From positions 496,001 through 560,000 of the forward strand of contig JAKCVP010000010.1 in NCBI GenBank assembly GCA_023512835.1: a stretch of DNA of 64,000 bases. Direction: 5' to 3'. A program made the position numbers and the translations under genes. The stretch is from Taxillus chinensis. Taxonomy: Eukaryota > Streptophyta > Magnoliopsida > Santalales > Loranthaceae. Positions 11,401-21,200 of this stretch are shown here, in pieces; positions within the stretch are counted from its first letter, which is position 1; every line of letters starts with the position of its first letter. The notes below the pieces were generated by a model, which made no database searches, was not told the DNA's origin, and saw nothing but the letters and a program-made list of their open reading frames with translations.

Positions 11401-14061
11401 TCAATTCGACTTGTCTCCCTCGTTTTTCTCAGCAGCTACTCCTTCCACCTTGCCATTCTCACTCGACAACCCAACGACAGCCTCGCCCTCCTTCCGCCGC
11501 ACAACGCCAAAACATCTCCTCATAATCCACTCCCCGACCCCTTCCCTCTCACTCCCCCTAACCAGCTCCTCAACGCGATTCTCCGTAAACTCAACCTGAC
11601 GCTCAAACTCCTCCACAGCACCCTCCAAATCCTCAACTTTGCTCCGGTAACTCCCAAGCTCATAGTCCAGCTTCGACGCAAGAGTCTCCACATCCCGAAT
11701 CGCATCATCCAGCGTCCAGCGCTCATCAGTGATAATCTGCCTAGCCGACGCAGCGAGCGAGGCATGCTCCTGTAGCCGCGGCTGCTGCAGCATCTGCAGC
11801 TGCTCCACATCTCCAACAACCGTGTCGTCAAGCTCACTAACGGCATTCACGCGATCCTGCAGCCAAGAGCCCACACAGCGTCCCAGCCGCGCCGTCGCGC
11901 GACGCAAATACCGCGCTCGATCCGCAATCAGGACTTCGAGCGCGAGTTGCGCGCGCAAATCTGGCGCTGCTTCGCCCTGCGCTGGGACGTCGAAGTTGTC
12001 GATTATTGGGTTGAAGGGAAGTACGGCGTCTTCCGCCGCGGAGAATGAGAGGCGAGGCGCATAGTAGGCTTCGGAGCGCTCTGGCGCTCGTTCTGACTCA
12101 AAGGCACTGTAGGATGAGTTCTCGCGTAGATAGATGCCAATGTGTGACGCTGGGCGGTCGTCGATAGGCAGCGTGTCGACGTCTTCGGGGAGCGCATCGG
12201 CGTCAGGCGCAGATGTGCCGTTGGATATGATGCGTTCAAGTTTTTGCTCCAGATCGATTGGTGGCGCGAGGACGGGACCTGGTCCCGGGTCGCGGCCTGT
12301 GGGACGGTCAGAAGAGTCTTGCGATGCTTCTGCGTCCGGTGACCGAGATCGAGAGCGGCCCTCCTTTGTGGGACTCTGTGGTCGCTGGGCAGACACATCG
12401 CCCGACGAAGAATTCGTAAAATCCTTGACTTCGATGCTGGAATCTGGCGGGAGCGGTGAATCTACCGAGGGACGAGCCGAACGCGGTGATGATCCGGCAT
12501 CGACAGATTTGTTCGGACCGTGTTGACCGCGTATTAACCCCTTTGCGCGTCTTAGCACAGTCTGTTTGGACAGTGACTCTTCCCCAGTGTCTGTCCGGTG
12601 ACTGCGGAAAAAGCCACGATGATGGGAGTGAGATTGCGTCGTCGGCGTGTCCTGCTTTTCGAGAGGTAGGTCGTCGCGCAGACTATCGATTGACGGCCTG
12701 TCCGGCTCCTCGAAGCTCATGCGCGAATCTTCCTTGCCATGAGATCCGAGACCGTCTGAGAAGAGATCGCGTGTGGTACGCTTCTTGCTCTTGCCGTGCC
12801 AGAGCCACCTGGCTCGGTCACCTGTGACGAGCTGGACAAAAGCATCGTAGTTGACAGTTTCAATCTCGGAAAGCTTCGTCTTATCCCGACCGACAAGCTC
12901 CATGACCATCTCGCCGCCTTTCCCACTCAGCTCTGCCACAGTCGACTTGACCGCCTTTGGTATCTTGAGACCTTCGCTTGTCGCTGCTTTGGCGGTCAGT
13001 CTGTGTAGCCTCACAAATGTCTCCCTGTCCAGTCTTCTGGACTTGTGAAGGCCTTGTGACTTTTGAAAATGGGCGATTGCGCGCTTGGTAGCCTCCATAT
13101 CGAAGACGTCTTTGTTGACAGGGGCATTGAGGACAGCCAGACGGTTCCTGGCTCCAATGAGAGCTCCGAGAAGCGCCGCGACTGTAGTGGGGCCAAGTAT
13201 TCCATCACTGGGTTCGAGATTGTAATGTTCAGCTCCAATATGTGTCCACCAGTCATTTATTGCTCGTTCGGTCTCGTCGCAGAGGAGGCCATCCAGGTAC
13301 GCTTCGTCCAGGCAATTAAAGAGTACCAAAGCCATTTGACAAGTTCGAATCAGCTCGGTCACTGCCTGCAAAATTGGTAGTTTGTCACTCAGCTTGTACA
13401 ACTGGTGAAATTTGGCCTGGGTTGCAGCATTTGGCTCTGATAGCGTCAGGCCAACACGACCAGAGCAGCCCAATCTCTTCAAATCCTCGTTCAAGAAGAA
13501 GGGCTCGCGGGCCTTTGTCAAATCACCGTCTGGAATCGCGACGAGGGTTAACGAAGAAGGGAAGCCGCTCAAGTTTGTGACCATCAACAGGCCTAGCGGA
13601 GTCTCTCTGCGGCGCGCGTGGTATTGAGACAACGCCTTGAAATAAGTCTTGAGCTTGGGAGACCATGACTTTTCATCAGCCGGCACGCTCAAGATACCAA
13701 CCTTGATTGTGTGATTCGAGTCGCCAGTGTAAGTGACGATGACGAGGGTGGGATGGTTTCGCGAGCATGCCCACTGTTCTATTGCATAGAGCTGGTACCC
13801 CTCGAGCTCTCTCGATCTCTCCAAAACCGTGGTAGTAGGATCATCTTCCAGGTACCGGAACGCAAGGATGTCCGCAAGTACGATTCGATGATGTTTTCTC
13901 TGCTGGGAGATGTCCTCTGCTCCCTTGCTCGATGGCGACGCAGTATTGGGAGCCGCTGAATCTATGCCCTTGCGATTCTTGTAAGGTAAAGATGTGCGTA
14001 TCTGGGGCAGCTCGCGACCGGAAGGCACGGAAGAGTCTTGATGATTCTTGCTCGAGGACAT
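11401..14061 (-). CDS. Stb2/Stb6-family (Sin3-binding) protein
   Basis: This is an intronless 886-residue protein matching the fungal family of yeast Stb2 and Stb6, which were identified as Sin3-binding proteins linked to histone deacetylase complexes. Seen directly: an N-terminal globular region (about 60-400) containing YQLYAIEQWACSRN, TLVIVTYTGDSNHTIKVGIL, LKTYFKALSQYHARRRETPLG and NDWWTHIGAEHYNLEPSDG. Then comes a segment GILGPTTVAALLGAL with later KRAIAHFQKSQGL that resembles a peptidoglycan-binding-type helical fold, then a long Ser/Pro/Asp-rich low-complexity middle. The C-terminus (about 740-850) is coiled-coil with QLQMLQQPRLQEHASL and VEEFERQVEFTENRVEELV. Start ATG at 14061 begins MSSSKNHQDSS. 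Family assignment is fairly confident; a nuclear role is inferred. Confidence 0.75.
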   Translation of the reverse strand: MSSSKNHQDSSVPSGRELPQIRTSLPYKNRKGIDSAAPNTASPSSKGAEDISQQRKHHRIVLADILAFRYLEDDPTTTVLERSRELEGYQLYAIEQWACSRNHPTLVIVTYTGDSNHTIKVGILSVPADEKSWSPKLKTYFKALSQYHARRRETPLGLLMVTNLSGFPSSLTLVAIPDGDLTKAREPFFLNEDLKRLGCSGRVGLTLSEPNAATQAKFHQLYKLSDKLPILQAVTELIRTCQMALVLFNCLDEAYLDGLLCDETERAINDWWTHIGAEHYNLEPSDGILGPTTVAALLGALIGARNRLAVLNAPVNKDVFDMEATKRAIAHFQKSQGLHKSRRLDRETFVRLHRLTAKAATSEGLKIPKAVKSTVAELSGKGGEMVMELVGRDKTKLSEIETVNYDAFVQLVTGDRARWLWHGKSKKRTTRDLFSDGLGSHGKEDSRMSFEEPDRPSIDSLRDDLPLEKQDTPTTQSHSHHRGFFRSHRTDTGEESLSKQTVLRRAKGLIRGQHGPNKSVDAGSSPRSARPSVDSPLPPDSSIEVKDFTNSSSGDVSAQRPQSPTKEGRSRSRSPDAEASQDSSDRPTGRDPGPGPVLAPPIDLEQKLERIISNGTSAPDADALPEDVDTLPIDDRPASHIGIYLRENSSYSAFESERAPERSEAYYAPRLSFSAAEDAVLPFNPIIDNFDVPAQGEAAPDLRAQLALEVLIADRARYLRRATARLGRCVGSWLQDRVNAVSELDDTVVGDVEQLQMLQQPRLQEHASLAASARQIITDERWTLDDAIRDVETLASKLDYELGSYRSKVEDLEGAVEEFERQVEFTENRVEELVRGSEREGVGEWIMRRCFGVVRRKEGEAVVGLSSENGKVEGVAAEKNEGDKSN

Positions 14062-14765
14062 ATTACGAGGTAGATAGAGGTAGGATGATGGAGTGCGTTG
14101 TGACGCAGGACGGGCGAAGGATTAGCCGCAGTCGTGAGGATAGTCAAATAAGCTGGTTCGCTTTTCACGCATCTTGTGAATGCATGCAGGAGGCGGACGG
14201 CTCGAGACTCGCGCCTTCACAAAGTGTTCTCAGGAGCATGCCTGAGACCCCGTTTACAGTAGAAGCAGAGGAAACGTCATGATCACGTGATTTGGAGTCA
14301 CACTCAGACTTTCTAATACGGTTAGCCTTGTACTTACCATGCACTATGCATGTCTAGGTTCCTTCTCTTGCCCTTTCTCTTTCAATTGATCAGATTGGAA
14401 TCCATTCTCTATCTGATCAGAATCTGTTACTCAACAAGAGCCTTGTACAAGCAAAGCCGCCTGGTCGAGATCCCGGCGTCGGCCCTTCGTAGGCCTATCA
14501 CGTTAGTAAGTTTTCTAGAGAGTCACCACCTGGGCACCGTCGCAGAGTCAAATAATCCACGAATTGAGCAGATTTGCGAACAAGTGACACTACCAGAGCA
14601 GTACAACGGACTCTGACGAATCAATCTGGCTTTGTCATAAAAGACCGGTCAAAACTGCTGCCAAGGGGCCATTGAAGCTTTTGGAGGAAGAAGGGATGTT
14701 GGGAAAGGTGTAAGGCGAATTATGTTGAGTGTAAGGTAATGGCCAGGGCAATATATGATCTCTGC
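14062..14765. other. intergenic region with ATCACGTGAT palindrome
   Basis: This lies upstream of the Stb2/Stb6-like gene (minus) and beyond the 3' end of the broken kinase. The perfect palindrome ATCACGTGAT at 14282-14291 contains an E-box about 220 bp upstream of the Stb start codon. An ATG frame of 88 codons (14350-14616, plus) starts with a hydrophobic stretch, but has no recognisable family and may be chance. Confidence 0.4.
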
Positions 14766-15646
14766 TCATGCACACGCATCGGAACGGAGCATCAGTATCC
14801 ACGGCCATTCTACCAAGTATCGTTCTAATGCAGCGCTGAGCCAGATACTCCAGTCGGAATCCCGCCTCCCACAGGCATACAATGCCAACGCGTACTCCCA
14901 GTGAGATGGGTAAAATCCTGCTAGCTCCCAGTCAATTAAGGTGATTTTTAGATCCTGAGACTCTGCGATTCGCGTGAGGATGATATTCTTAGGTTGGAGA
15001 TCGCCATGCGTAAATACTGGCGGATGGTGAATGAGCACATGGGGCAGAGCAGCTCGATACAAATCCACCTTGAACCGTCGGTCAAACCTGCTTCTCTCAT
15101 CAAAATAACATATCTATTTCTTGATCATGGCTTTATTGAGGTCTGCTCCGGTCTCGGAAGGACCATTTATGAATCGCTCGTACTGCTCACCGGTTCAGAA
15201 TGCGCTGTCTTTCAGTGGGTGTCTGGATATGCTTCCATAGTAGCCAGAGGCCGGAATCTCTCGCAGAGACGTGAGCATGCCGTATAGTTGGTGGCTTACC
15301 AGTTGTTTGTTACAGGCAGTGAGGAACCCCATGCAGCTGATAAATCTTCCTCGGGAATTCGTTGCATGATGATGTAGCAAGCTCCTTCACTAACGAACAC
15401 AGAGTATACTTTGGGCAATCGGACGCCAGTGGCATTGTGGCGAACGGAGATCATGTTCTCGCCCTCCAGAGGATCAACGCTATTTCCATATTTGACGACA
15501 AAGTGCTCTCCGACAACAGCGATTTTGCGGTCTGAACGATCCAGTAAAAGGTCCGTGGATGCATGAATACCACGTAGACCAGGTAAAAGATCAGGTAGAT
15601 CCACTGTGTCCGCAATGTAGGAGAACCGAGCCGTTTGGGCAGCCAT
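14766..15646 (-). pseudogene. decayed aminoglycoside-phosphotransferase (APH)-like kinase
   Basis: Two frames and the sequence between them together make an APH/choline-kinase-like protein common in filamentous fungi. The N-lobe is intact from ATG 15646: EHFVVKYG with the ATP-binding Lys, EGENMISVRH, and hinge IIMQRIPEEDL. The C-lobe is intact: FTHGDLQPKNII (catalytic Asp) and ITLIDWELAGFYPSHWEY (metal-binding Asp). Between them the homologous stretch QLYGMLTSLREIPASGYYGS is reached only through a -1 frame change near 15301-15320. It is then cut by an in-frame TGA at 15195-15197 and a TAG at 15114-15116. A 212-nt intron from 15299 to 15088 could splice around the lesions (NNW joined to FDRRFK), but would remove family-conserved sequence. 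I favour a pseudogene. Confidence 0.65.
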
Positions 15647-15928
15647 GCTATCGTGTGACTTGAGGATGTGGTTAAGAAAGGTGGTGGTTGTTCAGGAAGG
15701 TGAGCCCATCGACGATCAGTGCGGAGACCTTCAGAGAGCCGAGATGCAGGCAGTAGGTGCATTGTATGTAATTCTCCGGGGCAACTTTCGTCCTTGGAAG
15801 AAGAACTCTCAATTACAAAGTCCGTTGTTGACCAAGATCGGTGAACACTTGCTCTGCCGCATCGTTGACCGTGCCGCACGTCTCCCAACCCAAGACATCG
15901 CCTCGACTCACAATGACCACCTTCGCTG

Positions 15929-16225
15929 TCATTTCATTGCGACAGATTTTCCAATATTACAACGAAAAAAAATACCACCACTTATGGGCGCAGCAGTGGA
16001 CTCAATTATCGTGGACAAGGGCCTTGCCCAATGCCGGAACGACCACCAATGGTCTTGAATAGTCGCCATTCTTCTCGTATTTCTCAAAATCGTAGTTGTC
16101 GTTGAGACAACCATGAACATTTCAGGGGCGCGACCTTCGCCGTTCTTCGCGTCTTGTTCGCCATGGGCATCGTTTTCACGTAGTTTCCAGAGATATTCGA
16201 GAAATAGTTTTTCTGGATCGGCCAT
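15929..16225 (-). CDS. orphan short reading frame, possibly a relic
   Basis: This is a 98-residue ATG frame beginning MADPEKLFLEYLWKLREND. The first 35 residues look protein-like. From about 16115 leftward a second frame also reads plausibly (LNDNYDFEKYEKNGDYSRP), one base out of register, until a TGA. That pattern suggests a gene broken by a one-base change, but it could equally be chance. It lies just upstream, on the same strand, of the broken kinase. The rest of 15647-16635 shows nothing I can assign. Confidence 0.22.
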   Translation of the reverse strand: MADPEKLFLEYLWKLRENDAHGEQDAKNGEGRAPEMFMVVSTTTTILRNTRRMATIQDHWWSFRHWARPLSTIIESTAAPISGGIFFRCNIGKSVAMK

Positions 16226-16635
16226 GCTGTCAATCGATCAAGGTGCTGCCTTCGCCCCCGGATGATTGCCTGTGAAAGGGGTTTCGTGAATATTCAAAAT
16301 CCATCAGGGCCATTGCTTCAGCAAATATCACACGGCTGACTAGGCTGAATGCTGAGTCAATGCCCTATCTCGAGGACTGTCAATGGCCATCAAGGCCGTA
16401 CTTGCAGTAGTACAACTGTGCAAGGCACTGTGAACATGGCCCATGCGATCGAATGCCATACTTGTCAACATGGAACTTTTACTCTTCATGCTTCTCACTG
16501 ATGAATGTACTGCTGAGCCTTATGACTCGCGCATACCCCGCCCAATTGTTGGCCCCCAAGCTTGTATTCGCCTACTTACCTCTTCGTCTCTTGAGACTTG
16601 CAAATCTAAGCGTGCAAAGTAAAGTTCGAGTTGAA

Positions 16636-17587
16636 ATGGAAGGTACTGAAGATGCACCACCTGCTTACGCGGACATCTCCACGGCCTCAAGCGGCTCGGC
16701 CGGCATTGCAGCTGCGACCTCTTCACTCAAGCAGTCGCTTGGTCTTGAAGCAGACAATATGCAGTGGTACAATCCATCATACGGAACCCTGTCGGCCGAC
16801 TTGACGACCTTGACAGTATATGAGGAGGATCTTAAAGTCGACTTGCATACCTTTATACGACAACAGCTCTCAGTGCCTCCTCGCCCATTAGTGTCTGTGA
16901 AGGGGACTCACGAAGCGCTCGTTGACGGCAAAGCTGTCGACTTCTCAATCATGCTAGACATGACCGCTTACTTTCAGGCACTGGGCGAGGACCAGTACTC
17001 GGGGCCCAGGACTCAGGATGACAAGACGCCAGGGTGGGACGGTATAGCAGAGCGCATCAGGGAATACAAGACATCTGACGCCCGACTGAAAAGGTATCGT
17101 TTCCCCAGTATGGTTGCTGGCATTTCCCAAGGGCTAACGCGGAGGTCATAGCCTGGTCATAGAACGACAGGTCGTCAACTGGGACACTGGCTATCTGGCA
17201 GGGTGTATTCGAAACCTTGTGTCTCACATAAAATATGATGGTAAAGTGGAGATCAGCTTTCCTTCCCGGCATGCCGTGGTGATTGTCAAGCCAAAGGAGA
17301 GCTTTCCAGGATGGGCACTAAGACCATTCGTTGCAAGCTCTACCATCAAGCAAAAGGCTCTTTGGTCATATGCGAGCAGTGCAAGTATCAGCACACCAGG
17401 ACGTCAGGTAACGAAGATGAGCGAGTACGACTGGTGGATGATCTGGCATAATCCAATTCGTGATGCGCTGTTGACTGGAATGAAAGGATGGGTGGGTAGA
17501 GAAGCGCTTGTTGACAGCCTTACCTCGCAGAAACGACCGCGAGCGAGCCACAGCGTATGGATGTCAGGGAGTGGAGCATCTCGCTAG
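16636..17587 (+). CDS. uncharacterised fungal protein with PPxY motif
   Basis: This 297-residue protein has two exons, 16636-17093 and 17152-17587 (intron 58 nt, phase 2, giving ARLKS then LVIERQ). I prefer ATG 16636, which starts MEGTEDAPPAYADIS, over an in-frame ATG at 16453 whose added 61 residues look non-coding. Visible features are the PPAY motif near the N-terminus (a WW-domain/NEDD4-type ubiquitin-ligase ligand motif), then NMQWYNPSYGTLSADL and a conserved-looking block VVNWDTGYLAGCIRNLVSH. I recall similar unnamed proteins in many filamentous fungi. No catalytic motif or clear membrane segment is visible. Function unknown. Confidence 0.65.
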
Positions 17588-17924
17588 GCGTGTGGTGTGC
17601 AAGGTGTGGATGGAAGCGAAATGAGAGGCTGCGTTTCATTAATGCGGGAATCTGGGACGGTGCGGAGCTGGCGGAAAGAATCACGGCACGCGGCTGACCT
17701 CCGTGCCTTATCGATCGCACCCCACGTGAGGTGCCCTCCACTGCATCATTGCTGCCTCAACACTCTCTCCGCACACATATTGTTTTATTTATCGGCATCT
17801 GTCCATGTTCCGAGTATCAGCGAACCCCTTCCTTCGAAGCCGCCAGCTCATCACTGCGCCCTGACCTCGACAACCCACGCTTGTTACGTTCGGCTTCTGA
17901 AGCTCCCGCAAGCTTCATGTCAAG
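17588..17924. promoter_or_regulatory. upstream region of Gid2 gene with CACGTG
   Basis: This 337-bp interval contains CACGTGAG with the E-box at 17723-17728, about 200 bp upstream of the Gid2 ATG. CT-rich leader-like sequence follows. The regulatory role is inferred from position only. Confidence 0.3.
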
Positions 17925-19287
17925 ATGGAGGAGATAATCAAGGCCCATGAGAGGCTGGAAACGAAGGACAATCTTTCCAAATCAATAGACGACGTCGACA
18001 ACATCATTGCGCAGCTCAAGAGAGCAAAAGCAGCCATCGCCACGGGTATGTTTTTCACAGCAACCCTTCACACATCCACGCTAAACATGTCCGTGTAGAC
18101 ACAACCATAAGCGCTTCGACCCTGGCTAAGCTCCAGAATCCGGTCAAGCAGAGCTTCGACAAACTCAACGAGAATCTTAAAGGCATTCACGGCGGTCTCG
18201 GCAAATATTCGAAAGCTATAGACAAGGTACACCTGCTGTGCCCTGCCCGGTTTGAGCATGCAACTAAACGTCCCTCTAGAAATTCAAAGAGAAGCCCGTT
18301 CCTTTTCACGATGACGCACCCGAATCTCGTGAGACCCTTGTCAATCGCGCTATTCTGATGCACCTACTCCGAGAAGGCCACTTTGACGTAGCCTCTGTCT
18401 TCGTGCAAGAAGCGAACAATACTTCCACTCCTGCCTCCCCAGAACATGTCATGACCGACGCCCCAGACATGTCGACTGGCCGAGAGCAAATTGAAGATGC
18501 GAAAAAGGCTTGGAAATCTGATCTGGCGCCCAACTCGAGCATGTCTACCCAGCTTCAGTCCCAATTCCAAGAGATGTATCACATTCTCCACGAGCTCAAG
18601 CATAATCACAATTTAGAGCCTGCAATTCAATGGGCAAACAGTCACAGCCAAGTTCTCGACGCTCGAGGTAGCAACCTGGAGTATGATCTTTGTCGCCTGC
18701 AGTACACAACCATCTTTCACACCAAAGGAGCTCTGGCTGCTGTACTGTATGGTCGGTCGACTTTTGGCAAGTTCTCGCGACGCTATGCAGCCGAGACTCT
18801 ACAGCTTTGTGGCGCGTTAGCTTTCATTCCGAACCTCAACGATTCCCCGTATGCTTCACAAATGTCCAACGACCCCATTGTAAACAATACCTTCAACCAG
18901 GCCGCCGCCGCCTTTACATCCGAATTTTGCGCACTTCTGCAACTGTCCTCGGCATCTCCACTCTTGACAGCCGTCACTGCTGGCTGCATCGCGCTGCCAA
19001 CTCTTCTCAAACTGTCCCAGATTCAAGCTACAGCAAGGACATCTTGGACCACGGCGGGCGAGCTTCCGGTTGAGATTCCGCTCCCAATGGGCTACCAATT
19101 TCACAGTGTCTTTGTTTGCCCGGTGAGCAAGGAGCAGAGCACAGACCAGAACCCGCCAATGATGATTCCATGCGGACACGTCATTGCATATGAGAGTCTG
19201 ACACAACTTTCTCGCGGTGCCCGCTTCAAGTGTCCGTACTGTCCCCAGGAAAGCCATCCCAGGGATGCTCTGAAGATCTACTTCTAG
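17925..19287 (+). CDS. RMD5: GID/CTLH ubiquitin ligase RING subunit (Gid2/Rmd5)
   Basis: This is the RING-type E3 subunit of the GID (CTLH) complex, which in yeast ubiquitinates gluconeogenic enzymes for degradation. It has 418 residues in three exons: 17925-18045, 18099-18226, 18280-19287 (both introns 53 nt). Length equals yeast Rmd5 (about 421). Domains seen: N-terminal helices (MEEIIKAHERLETKDNL); LisH-like segment around 105-130 (LVNRAILMHLLREGHFDVA); CTLH around 180-235 (EMYHILHELKHNHNLEPAIQ); CRA-like helices; and a C-terminal degenerate RING (FHSVFVCPVSKEQ, PPMMIPCGHVI, FKCPYCP) ending DALKIYF. This atypical RING is diagnostic for Gid2/RMND5. It is convergent with the WD40 gene (143 bp between stops). 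Confidence 0.92.
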
Positions 19288-19430
19288 CGCTCATGTCAAC
19301 TCATGGGTCTCTCCCTCTTTGCGAAGTTTGATTGGTGGTTTCAGCGAGGCGTTGGGAGGCTTTTTCCACAGGTGGCTTGCGTCGTCCGGTACAATTGGGC
19401 AAAGCATCGCTTGTGTGTGTCTAAGAATCT

Positions 19431-20567
19431 TTAGTAAGGTGCGAACCTGCCCTTCTCACTCCTCTCGCTCTTCCTACTCTTCTTGGCGCTCTTCTTCGAG
19501 TCCCCTCCTGCATCTAACTTCTTCACCATGTTCTTCCACAGCTTCACGCAGCCGTCTTCTGCTGCAGTCATCAATCTCGACAGTGTCTTATCGAACCAAA
19601 TGTCCCTGACAACCTCATCGCCATGCACGCCCTCTAAGCGCGCGATCAATTTGATGGAATTCTCGACGTCACGCCCTTGCAATAGGCCCTGATTGAGTTG
19701 AATAGTACAGATATCGACTCGAAAGGCGGATGTCTCCTCCTTGTTGACGCCGATGGCCAGCACCAACGACCCGTTAGCTTTTGCAAGCTTTATGGCATAG
19801 TCACATTGTAGCCCATCCTTGAGACTCCAAGCTTCGACTGCCTGTTCATTCTCCTCCGGTTCATCCTTTAACTCGTAGAAGCTAATTTTTTCGTCATGGG
19901 TGATACATGAGAGTATGCGAAGTCCGTCGGCAGAATCATCGAGCGATAAGTGACTGATTGCAGCTTTGTTGTTGATGGCTTGCTCGACGGCATCATCTTC
20001 ATCAGCGATGGAAAGGTCAAAGACATTGATCAGGCCATCCGTACTCGCGGAAATGAGGCGATTTGGGTCGCGTGGATCGAACAAGAGGTTTGTGACCGTG
20101 TCTGTGTGGCTTTCGATGTACGATCTCGCAGGTTGTGTGACTGACTCATCTAACAGCCAGACATACACCTGCACATCTCCAGGACCTTCCTCTGTATGCT
20201 CGGTTCCGGCCGCGACTATCCTGCGTCCAGCATCCACGGCGAGTGCTGAAATGCCTTTTCCACTTGGTGTAGTCAGCGTAAATGTTGGATTAGCGTCTTT
20301 GGGGCTGGCGAAGCCTTTGATCGTTCCGTCTCGACCAGCCGTCAATATTGATGTGCCCATCTGGGCTATACATGTCAGGCCTTTATGCGCGTTTCTTTTC
20401 TGAGACTGAACAGCGAGGCTCGAGTTGGAGCTGCTGAAGAGGGTCAAGGTATCATCTGAAGAGATGGCCACAAATGTGTCTGGATCAATGGGAGCTATCT
20501 GATAGACATAGCCAGCCGGTGTAACTTGTGCATCGGCAACTTGCTTTGCGGTTGGAATACTGCTCAT
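19431..20567 (-). CDS. WD40-repeat protein, WDR89-like
   Basis: This is an intronless 378-residue beta-propeller protein. WD-type repeats are visible as GTSILTAGRDGTIKGF, then SHTDTVTNLLFDPRDPNRLISASTDGLINVFDL, and near the end LSRLMTAAEDGCVKLWKN. The C-terminus is a basic tail (SKKSAKKSRKSERSEKGRFAPY). The repeat spacing, the STDGLINVFDL block and the terminal RFxPY resemble WDR89 proteins. The cellular role of WDR89 is poorly defined; a nuclear/nucleolar location would fit the basic tail but is inference. Start ATG at 20567. Confidence 0.75.
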   Translation of the reverse strand: MSSIPTAKQVADAQVTPAGYVYQIAPIDPDTFVAISSDDTLTLFSSSNSSLAVQSQKRNAHKGLTCIAQMGTSILTAGRDGTIKGFASPKDANPTFTLTTPSGKGISALAVDAGRRIVAAGTEHTEEGPGDVQVYVWLLDESVTQPARSYIESHTDTVTNLLFDPRDPNRLISASTDGLINVFDLSIADEDDAVEQAINNKAAISHLSLDDSADGLRILSCITHDEKISFYELKDEPEENEQAVEAWSLKDGLQCDYAIKLAKANGSLVLAIGVNKEETSAFRVDICTIQLNQGLLQGRDVENSIKLIARLEGVHGDEVVRDIWFDKTLSRLMTAAEDGCVKLWKNMVKKLDAGGDSKKSAKKSRKSERSEKGRFAPY

Positions 20568-21200
20568 CTTTCACCGCAGACTGTTGCCAAGGGAACTGCG
20601 AGTTTTCTAGTTTCCTGACCTAGTGGCAAGGAGTCTGACTTGGTAATTGTGATCCCAGACTAGCGCAAGGGTACATGCAAATCTATCTTGTTGAGAGTTT
20701 TGAACAGAGTCTGTGAGTGTAGATACGTTTGGAGCCCGATGGTACGCAAATTTTTCTACTCAAGGCTGCTTCCTCCAAGTGATTAGATCCCACGAGTACG
20801 ATTGGTCAAGTACTGCAAGACTCCTGAGTCAAGGTTGAAGTGCGAGTGTCTTTTCAAAGTCATGGAGCAGCAGAATCTCGACTGACGTTCGATGCGAGCA
20901 GCCTATAGGAGTAGATAAACCGATGCCTCGCCTTTTGTTCCGCTCCAAGCCTAGCGTAAGCTTACCTACACACACAGCGACTGAGGCTCAATGGAGGCCA
21001 TGCGGATGGTCCAAGCGCGGGGAAAGCTCGCATTTGTCGTCCTGGTGAGTCGTTCTAGACAACCCTTCAACTGGCATTTACATACCTGATTGCGTCGAGT
21101 GGCTCCGCATGTACAATTTTGAGCACACAACTTAAACCATGAGGCGATAATCCCAGAAGGAACACCGCGACAACCGGCATCAGCAACAGCAACCGCAGCC
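20568..21200. other. divergent intergenic region with possible leader exon
   Basis: This is the shared upstream region of the WDR89-like gene (minus) and DLD (plus). At 20992 an ATG opens a short frame (MEAMRMVQARGK) that runs into a GTGAGT donor-like site near 21043. It could be a uORF or a non-coding leader exon of the D-lactate dehydrogenase transcript. No other feature is seen. Confidence 0.35.

Noticed and set aside
14350..14616. 88-codon ATG frame with hydrophobic start
   Set aside because: No family resemblance, no Kozak support, and a position in a promoter region; judged likely chance.
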